From assembly GCA_965221505.1 (NCBI GenBank), contig CBDCSI010000001.1, positions 1,922,001 through 1,986,000 of the forward strand: a stretch of 64,000 bases of DNA, written 5' to 3'. The stretch is from CAZPXZ01 sp965221505 (GTDB lineage Bacteria > Pseudomonadota > Alphaproteobacteria > Rhodobacterales > CAZPXZ01). The notes beneath the pieces were generated by a model, which saw only the letters and a list, made by a program, of their open reading frames with translations, had not been told where the DNA came from and did no database searches. Both the position numbers and the translations under genes were made by a program. The number at the start of each line of letters is the position of its first letter. Within the stretch, counting starts at the first letter, position 1. Below are positions 54,204 to 63,511 of this stretch, in pieces.

Positions 54204-55801
54204 GCCTCCTCGAGATCGAGAACCTGCACGTCGATATAGGCGGGCGCCACGCGCTCGCGGGCATCGACCTGGCCGTCGAGGCCGGCGAGATCCTGGGCCT
54301 GGTCGGCGAGTCCGGCTCGGGCAAGTCGATGACTGCGCTCTCCGTCATGGGGCTGCTCCCGCCGGCTTCCCGGGTGCGGGGTCAGATCCGCTTCGAAGGC
54401 GAAGACCTGCTGCAGCGGAGCGAGGCGTCCATGCGCCGGTTTCGCGGGCGGGCGGCGGGAATCGTCTTCCAGGAGCCGATGACCGCCCTCAATCCGCTCA
54501 TGCGCATCGGCGATCACGTTTGCGAGGCCATCCTCGCCCATGGGGGCGGGAGTCGCCGGGAAGCTTGGCGGAGCGCGTGCGAACTCCTGATCCGGGTTGG
54601 CCTTCCGCCGGAGCGCGCGGGACCGGAACGCTATCCGCACGAACTCTCGGGCGGCCAGCGCCAGCGGGCGATGATCGCCGGCGCCATCGCCCTCAAGCCG
54701 CAGCTCCTGATCGCCGACGAGCCGACCACGGCGCTCGACGTCTCCACGCAAGCGCGGATTCTCGACCTGCTGCGGCGGCTGGTCCGGGAGGACGGCACGA
54801 GCCTTCTCCTGATCACCCACGATCTCGGCGTCGTCGCCGGCATGGCCGACCGAATCGCGATCATGAGGGAGGGCCGAATCGTCGAACGGGGCCCCTGCCC
54901 CGGACTCCTCCGTCGCCTTCGCCACCCCTACTCCCGGGAATTGATCCGAGCCGCGACTCCGGAACCGCTCTCGGCCAGGGTCGACCCCGTCGCGGCGGAC
55001 GCGACCCGGCCGCTGCAGGTCGAGGACCTCCGCTGCGCCTATCGGCTCCCGGGCGGCGAGGAACACGTCGCCGTGAACCGGGTCAGCCTTACGATCGCCG
55101 AGGGCGAGCGAGTCGGACTGGTGGGAGAATCCGGCTGCGGCAAGTCCACGCTCGCGCGCACCATTCTCGGTCTGCAATCGCCGAGACAGGGCCGGGTCCG
55201 GGTGCAGGGAGAAGACCTCTACGGGCAAGGCTCTCGAAGCCTGCGCCGGCTTCGCCGGCAATTGCAGGCCGTGTTTCAGGATCCGTACGGCAGCTTCAAT
55301 CCGAGGCACCGGATCGGCCGGATCGTCGCGGAACCGCTCCATCTCCTCGAAGGCGAGGCGTCGCGCTCCAGACGAAGGGAGGCGGTCGAGCGGGCGCTGG
55401 CCGACGTCGGCCTGGATCCCGCCGACGTCGACCGGTTCCCGCACGAGTTCTCTGGCGGGCAACGGCAACGCATCGCCATCGCGCGCGCGCTCGTGCTCCG
55501 TCCGTCGGTGGTCGTCCTCGACGAACCGGTTTCGGCCCTGGACGTATCGGTACGGGCGCAAATCCTGGCCCTGCTCGCGGAACTGAACCGCGCCTTCCGG
55601 GTCGGCTATCTCTTCATAACCCATGACCTGACGGTCGTGCGCGCCGTCGCCGAGCGGGTGCTCGTCATGCGGGACGGAGAGGTCGTGGAGGAAGGCGAGA
55701 CCAGCCGGGTTCTCGAATCTCCCTCCCATTCCTACACGAGGTCGCTGATGGAGGCTGCGCCGGACCTCGCCCGCACGCTCGCCGAGACCCGGGCGTCGTA
55801 G
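54200..55801 (+). CDS. Fused double ATPase of peptide ABC importer (DppD-DppF fusion)
   Basis: 533 residues containing two complete ABC domains. Domain 1: Walker A GESGSGKS near 38-45, signature LSGGQRQR near 155, Walker B LLIADEPT. Domain 2: Walker A GESGCGKS near 312-319, signature FSGGQRQR near 418, Walker B VVVLDEPVS. In most systems DppD and DppF are separate genes; here they are one chain. Energises the importer; overlaps the permease gene by four bases. Confidence 0.94.
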   Translation: MSLLEIENLHVDIGGRHALAGIDLAVEAGEILGLVGESGSGKSMTALSVMGLLPPASRVRGQIRFEGEDLLQRSEASMRRFRGRAAGIVFQEPMTALNPLMRIGDHVCEAILAHGGGSRREAWRSACELLIRVGLPPERAGPERYPHELSGGQRQRAMIAGAIALKPQLLIADEPTTALDVSTQARILDLLRRLVREDGTSLLLITHDLGVVAGMADRIAIMREGRIVERGPCPGLLRRLRHPYSRELIRAATPEPLSARVDPVAADATRPLQVEDLRCAYRLPGGEEHVAVNRVSLTIAEGERVGLVGESGCGKSTLARTILGLQSPRQGRVRVQGEDLYGQGSRSLRRLRRQLQAVFQDPYGSFNPRHRIGRIVAEPLHLLEGEASRSRRREAVERALADVGLDPADVDRFPHEFSGGQRQRIAIARALVLRPSVVVLDEPVSALDVSVRAQILALLAELNRAFRVGYLFITHDLTVVRAVAERVLVMRDGEVVEEGETSRVLESPSHSYTRSLMEAAPDLARTLAETRAS

Positions 55802-55814
55802 CGCCGTCCCGGTT

Positions 55815-55829
55815 GCCCCGCTCCGGGGC
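55815..55829 (+). terminator. GC-rich hairpin after ABC operon
   Basis: GCCCCG-CTC-CGGGGC forms a six-pair hairpin 14 bases after the ATPase stop. It is followed by another GC block and only a short TTT, so intrinsic termination is weak at best. Confidence 0.3.
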
Positions 55830-56005
55830 CTCCGGGGCGATTTCTCCAGCGCCGCGCGCCTGAAGCGGTCGAACGACAGGACGCGTTCGCAGTGCGGGCG
55901 TTCCGGCGTCCCGCCCGCGGCAAGAGCCGACTCTCGACGGACCGCCGACCGTCTCCGATCCCGGGGGGGGCGTCGGCGCTCCGGCGATCGCGTCGGGAAC
56001 TCGGA

Positions 56006-56011
56006 TATACT
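56006..56011 (+). promoter_or_regulatory. Possible -10 element upstream of P-loop ATPase
   Basis: TATACT lies about 30 bases before the proposed GTG start in an otherwise GC-rich gap. No good -35 hexamer is found 16-18 bases upstream, so the call is tentative. Confidence 0.3.
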
Positions 56012-56039
56012 GTCTTCCCCCGAAGGTAGCCTTGGGTTG

Positions 56040-56930
56040 GTGCCGACCGTGACGCTCTACGACTCGGAAGAGGCATACCGGAACGCCGGGCGCAAGGCGC
56101 TCTTTCTCTTCGGCATGTCGGGGGTCGGCAAGACGCGGATGGCGGACCTGCTACGGCACTCCTGCGGCTGGTATCACTATTCGGTCGACTATCGCATCGG
56201 GACGCGGTATCTCGGCGAGCACATTTCCGATTCCATCCGCCAGATGGCGATGACGGTACCGGCCCTCTCCCGGCTGCTTCGCTCCGATTCCATCCGGCTG
56301 CATTCCAATCTCAGCTTCTCCAATCTCACGCCGCTCTCGGAGTGGGTCGGCGCGCCGGGCGACCCGTCGCGCGGCGGCCTGCCGTTCGAGGAATACGTGC
56401 GCCGCCAGCGCCTGCATCGGGAAGCGGAGGTCGCCGCGACGCTGGAGGCCGAGCGGTTCATCGCTCGCGCCAAGGACGTGTACGGCTACGACTGGTTCGT
56501 CTGCGATTCGAGCGGCAGCGTCTGCGAGATCGCCGACCCGGGCGATCCCCGGGACGCGGTGTTTCTCGAGTTGTCGCGCGGCATGCTCCCGGTCTACATC
56601 CGCGCCGGCGCCGAGCATCGGGAACGTCTTCTGCGGCGCTTCTCCGCCTCGCCAAAGCCGATGTATTACAACGAAGCGTTTCTTCGCGCTACCTGGACGG
56701 AGTTTCTCGACGGCAGACCGGAAGAATCCGCGGATCCGGCCGAGTTTCTCCGCTTCGGTTTCTCGCGCCTCCTCGACTGGCGGATTCCGCGCTACGAGTC
56801 GCTCGCGAAACGGTGGGCGGTCGTCGTCGATGCCGAGCGTCTGGCGAATCTCGACTGCGGCGAGGCGTTCGAGGATCTCGTGGTCGAGGCGATCGCGGAA
56901 CGCGCTCGGCGGACTCCGACAGCGGCATAG
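56040..56930 (+). CDS. P-loop ATPase of unknown role
   Basis: 296 residues from a GTG with an AAGG site upstream; TTG 56037 and GTG 56049 are alternatives. The P-loop FGMSGVGKTR lies near residue 26, followed by SVDYRIGTRYLGE and VCDSSGSVCEI, giving a kinase- or ATPase-like alpha/beta fold. I do not recognise a named family. It precedes metA by 20 bases in the same direction, so it may be co-expressed with metA-gcvTHP. A role in methionine or one-carbon regulation would be speculation. Confidence 0.75.
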   Translation: MPTVTLYDSEEAYRNAGRKALFLFGMSGVGKTRMADLLRHSCGWYHYSVDYRIGTRYLGEHISDSIRQMAMTVPALSRLLRSDSIRLHSNLSFSNLTPLSEWVGAPGDPSRGGLPFEEYVRRQRLHREAEVAATLEAERFIARAKDVYGYDWFVCDSSGSVCEIADPGDPRDAVFLELSRGMLPVYIRAGAEHRERLLRRFSASPKPMYYNEAFLRATWTEFLDGRPEESADPAEFLRFGFSRLLDWRIPRYESLAKRWAVVVDAERLANLDCGEAFEDLVVEAIAERARRTPTAA

Positions 56931-56950
56931 GAAAGACAGGTCGAAGCTCC

Positions 56951-57895
56951 ATGCCCATCAAGATTCCCGACGACCCGGTGCTGGCCGAGACGCTGCGGGC
57001 CGAACGCGTCCCCGTCATTCAGGAGGAGGACGCCCTTCGTCAGGACATTCGCCCGCTGCAAATCCTCCTGATCAACATCATGCCGACGGCGGTGCATCAG
57101 GATACGGCGACGCAGTTCGCCCGACTGCTGGGCGCCTCTCCGCTGCAGATCGACCTGACCCTGGCCCGTCCCGAGCGCTACCCGGCGCGGAACCAGGACG
57201 GGGCCGCGTCCTTCGGCGCCTACCTGACGCCGGCGGCCGTGCGAGACCGGTTCTTCGACGGAATGATCGTGACCGGGGCGCCGATCGAGCACCTACCCTT
57301 CGAGGAGGTCTCCTACTGGGGCGAGCTCACCGACACGTTCGAGTGGTCGCGTACCCATGTCCACGCCACCCTCGGCGTATGCTGGGGCGCACAAGCCCTT
57401 CTCTGGCACCGTCATCGGATCCCGAAACACATGCTTCCCCGCAAGGCGTTCGGCTGCTTCCGGCACCGGGCGCTCGACCGCCTTTCGCCCTATCTGCGGG
57501 GATTTGCGGACGATTTCCTGGTTCCGGTTTCGCGCCACACGGAAGTCCGCGCCGAGGACGTCGGAGACGATACCGGCGTACGACTCCTGGTTCAGTCCGA
57601 GGAGGCCGGTCTCTGCCTCGCCTACGACGAGCGCAGCCGGTCGCTCCTCATGTTCAATCACGTGGAATACGACACCGAGTCGCTCAAGCGCGAGTACGAA
57701 CGGGACGTCGTCCGGGATCTCGATCCGCCGATCCACGTTCCCTGCAACTACTTTCCGGATGACGACCCGCAGCGTCCGCCCGCCAATCGCTGGCGTTCGC
57801 ACGCCTATCTCCTGATCGGCAACTGGGTGCACGAGGTCTATCAGAACACGCCGTACGATCTGGAGGAGATCGGCCGGCAGGAGGACACGGCATGA
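56951..57895 (+). CDS. metA: Homoserine O-acyltransferase MetA (predicted acetyl-CoA specific)
   Basis: 314 residues, glutamine-amidotransferase-like fold. Catalytic Cys144 is in LGVCWGAQALL, and the start MPIKIPDDPVLAETL is conserved. After TGAP the residue that sets acyl specificity is Glu113 (TGAPIEHLPFEE), where E. coli has Gly111; published work links Glu here to acetyl-CoA use, so this is probably a homoserine O-acetyltransferase. First committed step of methionine synthesis. The stop overlaps gcvT by four bases, tying methionine and glycine C1 metabolism together. Confidence 0.92.
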   Translation: MPIKIPDDPVLAETLRAERVPVIQEEDALRQDIRPLQILLINIMPTAVHQDTATQFARLLGASPLQIDLTLARPERYPARNQDGAASFGAYLTPAAVRDRFFDGMIVTGAPIEHLPFEEVSYWGELTDTFEWSRTHVHATLGVCWGAQALLWHRHRIPKHMLPRKAFGCFRHRALDRLSPYLRGFADDFLVPVSRHTEVRAEDVGDDTGVRLLVQSEEAGLCLAYDERSRSLLMFNHVEYDTESLKREYERDVVRDLDPPIHVPCNYFPDDDPQRPPANRWRSHAYLLIGNWVHEVYQNTPYDLEEIGRQEDTA

Positions 57896-59001
57896 CGGAG
57901 ACTACGGCGCAAGGCACGCCGCTCCAGGCCTTTCACCTGCGCAACGGCGCGCGAATGGGCGAGTTTGCCGGGCATTCGCTCCCGATCCGGTACGAAGCGG
58001 GCATTATCGCGGAGCACCAGGCGGTTCGGGAGCGCGCCGGACTGTTCGACGTCTCGCATATGGGCCAGATCCTGGTCGAGGGACCCGACGCGGCACGACT
58101 GATCGCACGCCTCGCTCCGGTCGACAGCGCGGGCATGAAACAGGGACGGTGCCGCTATGGACTGCTGCTGAACGACGCTGCGGGCATCCTCGACGACTTC
58201 ATCGTTACCCGGCTTTCGGACACCCGGTTCCTCGCGGTCGTGAACGCGGCCAACGCGGCGGCGGACCTGGCGCTGTTCGAGGCGGAAGCGGAAGGGCTCC
58301 GCGCGCGAGTCGAGCGCCTGCCCCGCGCGATGATCGCGGTCCAGGGACCCGACAGCCGGCGCATCCTGAGCGAACGGTTCGGCGCGGCTGGCACCCTGTC
58401 CTTCATGACCGCTGCCGAACTGGAGAACGGCTGGTTTCTGAGCGCAACCGGCTACACCGGCGAACACGGTTTCGAGATCGCCCTGGATGCAGAAAGCGCG
58501 GAAGGTTTCGCGGAGTCGCTGCGTTTGGACGGTCCGGTGCAGCTCGCCGGGCTCGGCGCGCGCGACAGCCTGCGCCTGGAAGCCGGGCTCTGCCTGCACG
58601 GACAGGACATCTCGGAAGACACGACGCCCTGGGAGGCCGGACTCGGCTGGGCGGTTTCGCGAAAGTCTCTGGAGGCGGGAGGGTTCCGGGGCGACGCCGC
58701 ACTGCGACAGGCAGCCGCAAACCCGCTGGCCCGCCGTCTCATGGGTCTTCTTCCCGAGGGTCGCGCTCCCGTCCGGAGCGGAACGCGACTGTGCGCCGAC
58801 GACGGTCGCCGGATCGGGACAGTGACCTCCGGCGGCTATTCGCCGACCCGTTCGCGGCCGGTCGCGATGGGGTATATTGACGCAAAATTCGCGGTCGAAG
58901 GGACTGCCGTCGACGCGGAGGTTCGCGGGCGGCGCGTGCCTTGCGAGGTGGCGGCCCGTCCGTTCGTTCCGCACAATTACTGGAGAGCCGGGAGGAAATG
59001 A
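57892..59001 (+). CDS. gcvT: Glycine cleavage system T protein (aminomethyltransferase)
   Basis: 369 residues. SLPIRYEAGIIAEHQAVRERAG (summarised by the IRYE and VRE segments), LFDVSHMGQI, LNDAAGILDDF, ATGYTGEHGFE and the C-terminal TVTSGGYSPT are the standard T-protein motifs. Transfers the methylene carbon from H-protein-bound aminomethyl lipoate to tetrahydrofolate. Overlaps metA and gcvH by four bases each (ATGA). Confidence 0.95.
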   Translation: MTETTAQGTPLQAFHLRNGARMGEFAGHSLPIRYEAGIIAEHQAVRERAGLFDVSHMGQILVEGPDAARLIARLAPVDSAGMKQGRCRYGLLLNDAAGILDDFIVTRLSDTRFLAVVNAANAAADLALFEAEAEGLRARVERLPRAMIAVQGPDSRRILSERFGAAGTLSFMTAAELENGWFLSATGYTGEHGFEIALDAESAEGFAESLRLDGPVQLAGLGARDSLRLEAGLCLHGQDISEDTTPWEAGLGWAVSRKSLEAGGFRGDAALRQAAANPLARRLMGLLPEGRAPVRSGTRLCADDGRRIGTVTSGGYSPTRSRPVAMGYIDAKFAVEGTAVDAEVRGRRVPCEVAARPFVPHNYWRAGRK

Positions 59002-59372
59002 CCGAGGTTCGATATACCGCGGAACACGAGTGGTTGCGGATTGCGGGCGATACTGCGACGGTGGGAATATCCAATTTTGCGCAGGATTCGCTGGGGGAGC
59101 TCGTGTATGTCGAGCTTCCGGAAGTCGGCCAGGAAATCGGCCAGGGAGAGGAGGTCGGGGTTCTCGAATCGGTCAAGGCCGCTTCGGAACTCTTCGCTCC
59201 GGCCAGCGGGGTGGTAACGGAGGTCAACCCGGCCCTCGAAGACGAACCGTCGCTTGTCAACCGAAGTCCGCTGGACGAGGGATGGCTTTTCCGGATGAGC
59301 GTCGCCGACGAGGCGGAACTGGAGATCCTGTCCGACGAGGCGTCCTACCTCGAGAGCGTGGGACAGAGTTGA
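58998..59372 (+). CDS. gcvH: Glycine cleavage system H protein
   Basis: 124 residues. YTAEHEWLRI at the N-terminus, and the lipoyl-lysine K60 in VLESVKAASELFAP. GGAGGAA precedes the ATG. The lipoylated swinging arm shuttles the aminomethyl group between P, T and L proteins. Starts in the gcvT stop and ends two bases before gcvP. Confidence 0.97.
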   Translation: MTEVRYTAEHEWLRIAGDTATVGISNFAQDSLGELVYVELPEVGQEIGQGEEVGVLESVKAASELFAPASGVVTEVNPALEDEPSLVNRSPLDEGWLFRMSVADEAELEILSDEASYLESVGQS

Positions 59373-59374
59373 TC

Positions 59375-62194
59375 ATGGGCGCAACGTCGCCCGGCGCTTT
59401 CGTCGACCGCCATATCGGGCCCGGACCTGACGAGATCGATGCCTTGCTCGAGGAAGTCGGCGTTCCGTCGCTGAACGACTTCGTAGATCGGGCGGTTCCG
59501 CCCCGCATCCGCCTGGACCGGGCACTCGACCTGCCGCCGCCGGCGTCCGAGTCTGAGGCGCTCGAGGAACTTCGCGGGATCGCCGCGCAAAACGCTCCGC
59601 TCAGAAGCATGATCGGCTGGGGCTATCACGGCTCCATAACCCCGCCGGTCGTCCGGCGGCACCTGTTCGAGAACCCCGGTTGGTACACGTCCTACACGCC
59701 CTACCAGCCGGAGATCAGTCAGGGCCGTCTGGAGATGCTGTTCCACTTCCAGACCCTGGTATGCGAGCTCACCGGTCACGAAATCGCAAACGCGTCGCTT
59801 CTCGACGAGGCGACCGCGGCGGCCGAGGCCGTGGCGATGGCCTACCGCGCGTTCCGGGGGAAGCGCCGGAGGATCGTCGCCGCGAGCGATCTAAATCCGC
59901 AGACCACCGCCGTCCTTCGAACCCGCGCCGAAAGCGCCGGGCTGGAGCTGGCCTGGGCTCGGGATCCGTCGGACGCCGCCGACCGCATTGACGGGGACAC
60001 GGCCGCGGTCGTCCTCGCCTGGCCCGGTCAGGACGGCTGCTATCGCGCAACGGAGCCGGCCGTCGCCGCCGCGACGGAAGCCGGCGCGCTGGTCGTCGCG
60101 GTGGCGGAGCCCCTCGCCCTCACCCTGATCGAGCCGCCGGCCCGGTGGGGCGCGGATATCGTGGTCGGATCGCTGCAGCGCTTCGGCGTGCCCATGGGCA
60201 ACGGCGGACCGCATGCCGCCTTCGTGGCGACCGCGCGCAAGCACGTTCGTCTCATGCCGGGGCGAATCGTCGGCCGTTCTCTCGACCGTCAGGGCCGGCC
60301 TGCGCTTCGGCTCGCCCTGCAGACCCGCGAGCAGCACATCCGGCGGGAGAAGGCGACGTCGAACATTTGCACGGCACAGGCGCTCCTCGCGAACATGGCA
60401 GCCGCATACGCAGTCTGGCACGGACCGGAGGGATTGCAGGCCATCGCCCGGCGCGTTCACGGATTGGCCGCGCGCCTCGCGTCCGCCGCCCGGGAGCGGC
60501 AACGGCTCTGCACGGACGGGACGCTGTTCGATACGGTGGTCGTCCGCACCGACGATCCGGATCGAACGCTTCAGGCGTTGGAAGACGGCGGAATTCTGGC
60601 GCGCCGATGCGGCGGCGACGGCGTCGCGTTCGCCTTCGACGAGACCTGCACCGACGGCGACCTGATGCGGATCGGTTCCGTTCTGGGGCTGGACGTTCCG
60701 GCCGAGAGTGCGCCGATCCTGCGCGAGGCGCGGCGCCCGGGCGAATTCCTGAGCCAGCCCGCCTTTCGCGAATACCGCTCCGAGACCGCGATGATGCGCT
60801 ATCTGCAATCGCTCGCGCGCATGGACCTGGCACTCGATCGGACCATGATTCCGCTCGGCTCCTGCACGATGAAGCTGAACGCGGTCGCGGAGATGGAGCC
60901 GGTGGGGTGGCCGGAGTTTTCGGACATCCACCCGTTCGCGCCGGCGCGCTGCATGCAGGGCTATCGACGCCTCGCGGACGACATCGAGCGGTGGTTGTGC
61001 GAGATCACCGGATTCGACGCCGTGTCGTTGCAACCCAACGCCGGAAGCCAGGGCGAGTATGCGGGGCTGCTGGCCATTCGGCGCTATCTCGACGCCAGGG
61101 GCGAAACCGGACGGGACGTGTGCCTCATTCCGGACTCGGCGCACGGGACCAACCCGGCCAGCGCGAACATGGCCGGAATGGACGTCGTCGTGGTGGCGAG
61201 CCTGGAGAGCGGGGAGATCGACGTCGCGGATCTGGAGCGCAAGGTCGGCGAACACGAGGGCCGGATCGCCGCCTGCATGATCACCTACCCCTCGACCCGC
61301 GGCGTCTTCGAAGGCGGCATTCACCGGACCTGCGACATCGTTCACGCCCAGGGCGGACAGGTCTACCTCGACGGAGCCAATCTCAACGCCATGGCGGGTA
61401 TCGCGCGACCGGGCGACTTCGGCGCCGACGCGTGCCACATGAACCTGCACAAGACGTTCTGCATTCCCCATGGCGGCGGCGGACCCGGCGTCGGACCGGT
61501 AGGCGTGAAGTCCCACTTGGCGCCCTATCTGCCCGGGTCTTTCGTCGAAGGCACGGAAGGCTCAGTCTCCGGTGCCCCGCTCGGCTCGGCCGGCATCCTG
61601 CCGATCACGTGGATGTATCTGCGCATGATGGGCGCCGACGGACTCCGCCGCGCCAGCGCGGTCGCGATGCTGAGCGCCAACTATATTTCGCGGCGGCTCG
61701 AGTCCGTCTTCCCGACCGCGTTTCACGGCAGCGAGGGGCTGGTGGCGCATGAATGCATTCTCGACCCCCGGCAGTGGCGGGAGCGCTCGGGCGTGACGGC
61801 TGAAGACATAGCGAAGCGTCTGATCGACCACGGGTTTCACGGGCCCACCATGGAGTGGCCGGTGCTCGGCACGCTGATGGTGGAGCCAACGGAGAGCGAG
61901 GCGAAGGCGGAGCTTGACCGTTTCTGCGACGCGATGCTGGACATTGCCGAGGAAATGGGGCGGGTGGAGTCGGGGGAGTGGCCGCGCGACGACAACCCGC
62001 TGGTCAACGCGCCGCATACCCTGAGCGAGGCGCTGGAAGAACCCTGGTCGCATTCCTATTCCCGCAACCGTGCGCTGTTTCCGGGCAGGGTTCGGCCGGA
62101 AGCGAAATACCTGCCGCCAGTCTCCCGAATCGACAACGCATACGGCGACCGGAACCTGATCTGCGCCGAGCCGCCGTGCGATCCAACGTCGTAG
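59375..62194 (+). CDS. gcvP: Glycine dehydrogenase (decarboxylating), P protein
   Basis: 939 residues, full-length fused P protein (N- and C-terminal halves in one chain). Starts FVDRHIGPGPDEI, and PLP-binding Lys693 lies in MNLHKTFCIPHGGGGPG. GSCTMKLN and DGANLNAM are also conserved. Decarboxylates glycine and loads H protein. Last gene of the metA-gcvT-gcvH-gcvP operon. Confidence 0.96.
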   Translation: MGATSPGAFVDRHIGPGPDEIDALLEEVGVPSLNDFVDRAVPPRIRLDRALDLPPPASESEALEELRGIAAQNAPLRSMIGWGYHGSITPPVVRRHLFENPGWYTSYTPYQPEISQGRLEMLFHFQTLVCELTGHEIANASLLDEATAAAEAVAMAYRAFRGKRRRIVAASDLNPQTTAVLRTRAESAGLELAWARDPSDAADRIDGDTAAVVLAWPGQDGCYRATEPAVAAATEAGALVVAVAEPLALTLIEPPARWGADIVVGSLQRFGVPMGNGGPHAAFVATARKHVRLMPGRIVGRSLDRQGRPALRLALQTREQHIRREKATSNICTAQALLANMAAAYAVWHGPEGLQAIARRVHGLAARLASAARERQRLCTDGTLFDTVVVRTDDPDRTLQALEDGGILARRCGGDGVAFAFDETCTDGDLMRIGSVLGLDVPAESAPILREARRPGEFLSQPAFREYRSETAMMRYLQSLARMDLALDRTMIPLGSCTMKLNAVAEMEPVGWPEFSDIHPFAPARCMQGYRRLADDIERWLCEITGFDAVSLQPNAGSQGEYAGLLAIRRYLDARGETGRDVCLIPDSAHGTNPASANMAGMDVVVVASLESGEIDVADLERKVGEHEGRIAACMITYPSTRGVFEGGIHRTCDIVHAQGGQVYLDGANLNAMAGIARPGDFGADACHMNLHKTFCIPHGGGGPGVGPVGVKSHLAPYLPGSFVEGTEGSVSGAPLGSAGILPITWMYLRMMGADGLRRASAVAMLSANYISRRLESVFPTAFHGSEGLVAHECILDPRQWRERSGVTAEDIAKRLIDHGFHGPTMEWPVLGTLMVEPTESEAKAELDRFCDAMLDIAEEMGRVESGEWPRDDNPLVNAPHTLSEALEEPWSHSYSRNRALFPGRVRPEAKYLPPVSRIDNAYGDRNLICAEPPCDPTS

Positions 62195-63511
62195 CTGGGC
62201 GGTCGGAACGCTGCGGCTCCGCAATACACCGGGCCGTGCGCAGCCCATCGGCGGCGGTGCTTCCCCACAACCGGAAGCAGATTCGCATGCTTCCGACTCA
62301 CGCTAGTCGCGCAAGGCTCCAGACATAGCTCCTATGGCACCGGATCGCGTCCCGCACGGCCTCATCTGACGTCTATCGCAGACCCGCCCGCACCCAACAG
62401 CCATCGACCCGAACGGCCCATTCGTGCGTATCGCGAGATGCTTGTGGTTGCATGTGACGAAGCGCAGGAGACCGGCGGCCGTGCGCGGTCACGCGGACCG
62501 GCAGACCGCCGGACCGGATCGGGCGACGGCGCCCTTTCTACGCCCTTCGCCGGTACATAGGCCAGCCTGTGGACCGGATTGCCGTCGCCGCCCGTCTGGC
62601 GTGTCAATTGAGGCGGATCCAGAACTACTGGAGCGACCCATCCCGATCCAACACGGTGAGGCTGATCAGGACCCGGAACGAACCGAAGCCGGGGATGTCG
62701 ACGGCGGAGGAGCCGAGTTTCCGAAGACAGCGCAATTTTCTGCCTTCGTTCTGGCTCGAACACTTCCGTCGTCGTCGATTGCTGCTGCGATTCCATCGCA
62801 ACAGGTCGTTTCGGTATCAGTCGGCCCTCGCTCGGTCCCGATAGCCAACCGCTCTCGATTCGCATCCCTCTCACGTCGCGTCGCTCTTCCGGAATTGGCC
62901 TTCGTAGCCACCGAACACACCTACCGAATGTCCCCGTTCCTGACTATTCGGAATATCGGCATCGGTGGGGGACGCACGGGACGATGCTGCACGAGATGAA
63001 GCTCTCGATTTGGCGTACTGTAATTCAAGCGCGAATCGCTCGCCGCGGCCATCGACCCACGCGCCGACGACAAGCGCAACCCGACCCGCGACATTCTCTC
63101 GACACCGAACGGTTCGGGTCGAAGTGACAGACTCGTTGAGAACCTTCATTCCCGACTCGCACCGCTCGTGGAGTCAATGGGAAATGCCATACACGACATG
63201 TCCGTATAGATCGAAAACACCTACACACCATGTTCGATTGTGTCGTTTGGGAAGACGTCCGAGTCATTGAAAACACCAACGACTGTCAGCAATCAAGCAC
63301 GCCGTGTGCTTGTTACTCGGCGCAAAATTTTCGCTGGCCCTAGATCTTACCCGGAAAGAACACGCCGCGGTCCGCTTCTATCTTGCAGCTACCATTCGAA
63401 GAGCGCCGGCCCAGTTGCACTTGCACCGCCCAGTCCCAAGCTTGAGAGTCACGTCGAATTGTGGTATTCTGTTCGCTCAAACCATGGTAAATGTCTAAGC
63501 GGAGGCACTTT
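62195..63511. other. 1.3-kb region without recognisable gene
   Basis: 1,317 bases between gcvP and the XRE gene. No frame shows domain content, a good start or codon use like the neighbours, and base composition drifts to AT-richer toward the right (from about 63140). It could be a decayed mobile segment or the left border of an accessory region. A promoter for the XRE gene lies at its right end. Confidence 0.45.
63442..63470 (+). promoter_or_regulatory. Sigma-70-type promoter of XRE gene
   Basis: TTGAGA at 63442-63447 and TATTCT at 63465-63470 are separated by exactly 17 bases, near consensus. Transcription would start near 63477, giving a leader of about 35 bases before the ATG at 63512. 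Confidence 0.6.

Noticed and set aside
55802..57891. SAM-II or glycine riboswitch before metA or gcvT
   Set aside because: gcvT overlaps metA, leaving no leader, and the gap before the P-loop ATPase shows no SAM-II core sequence.
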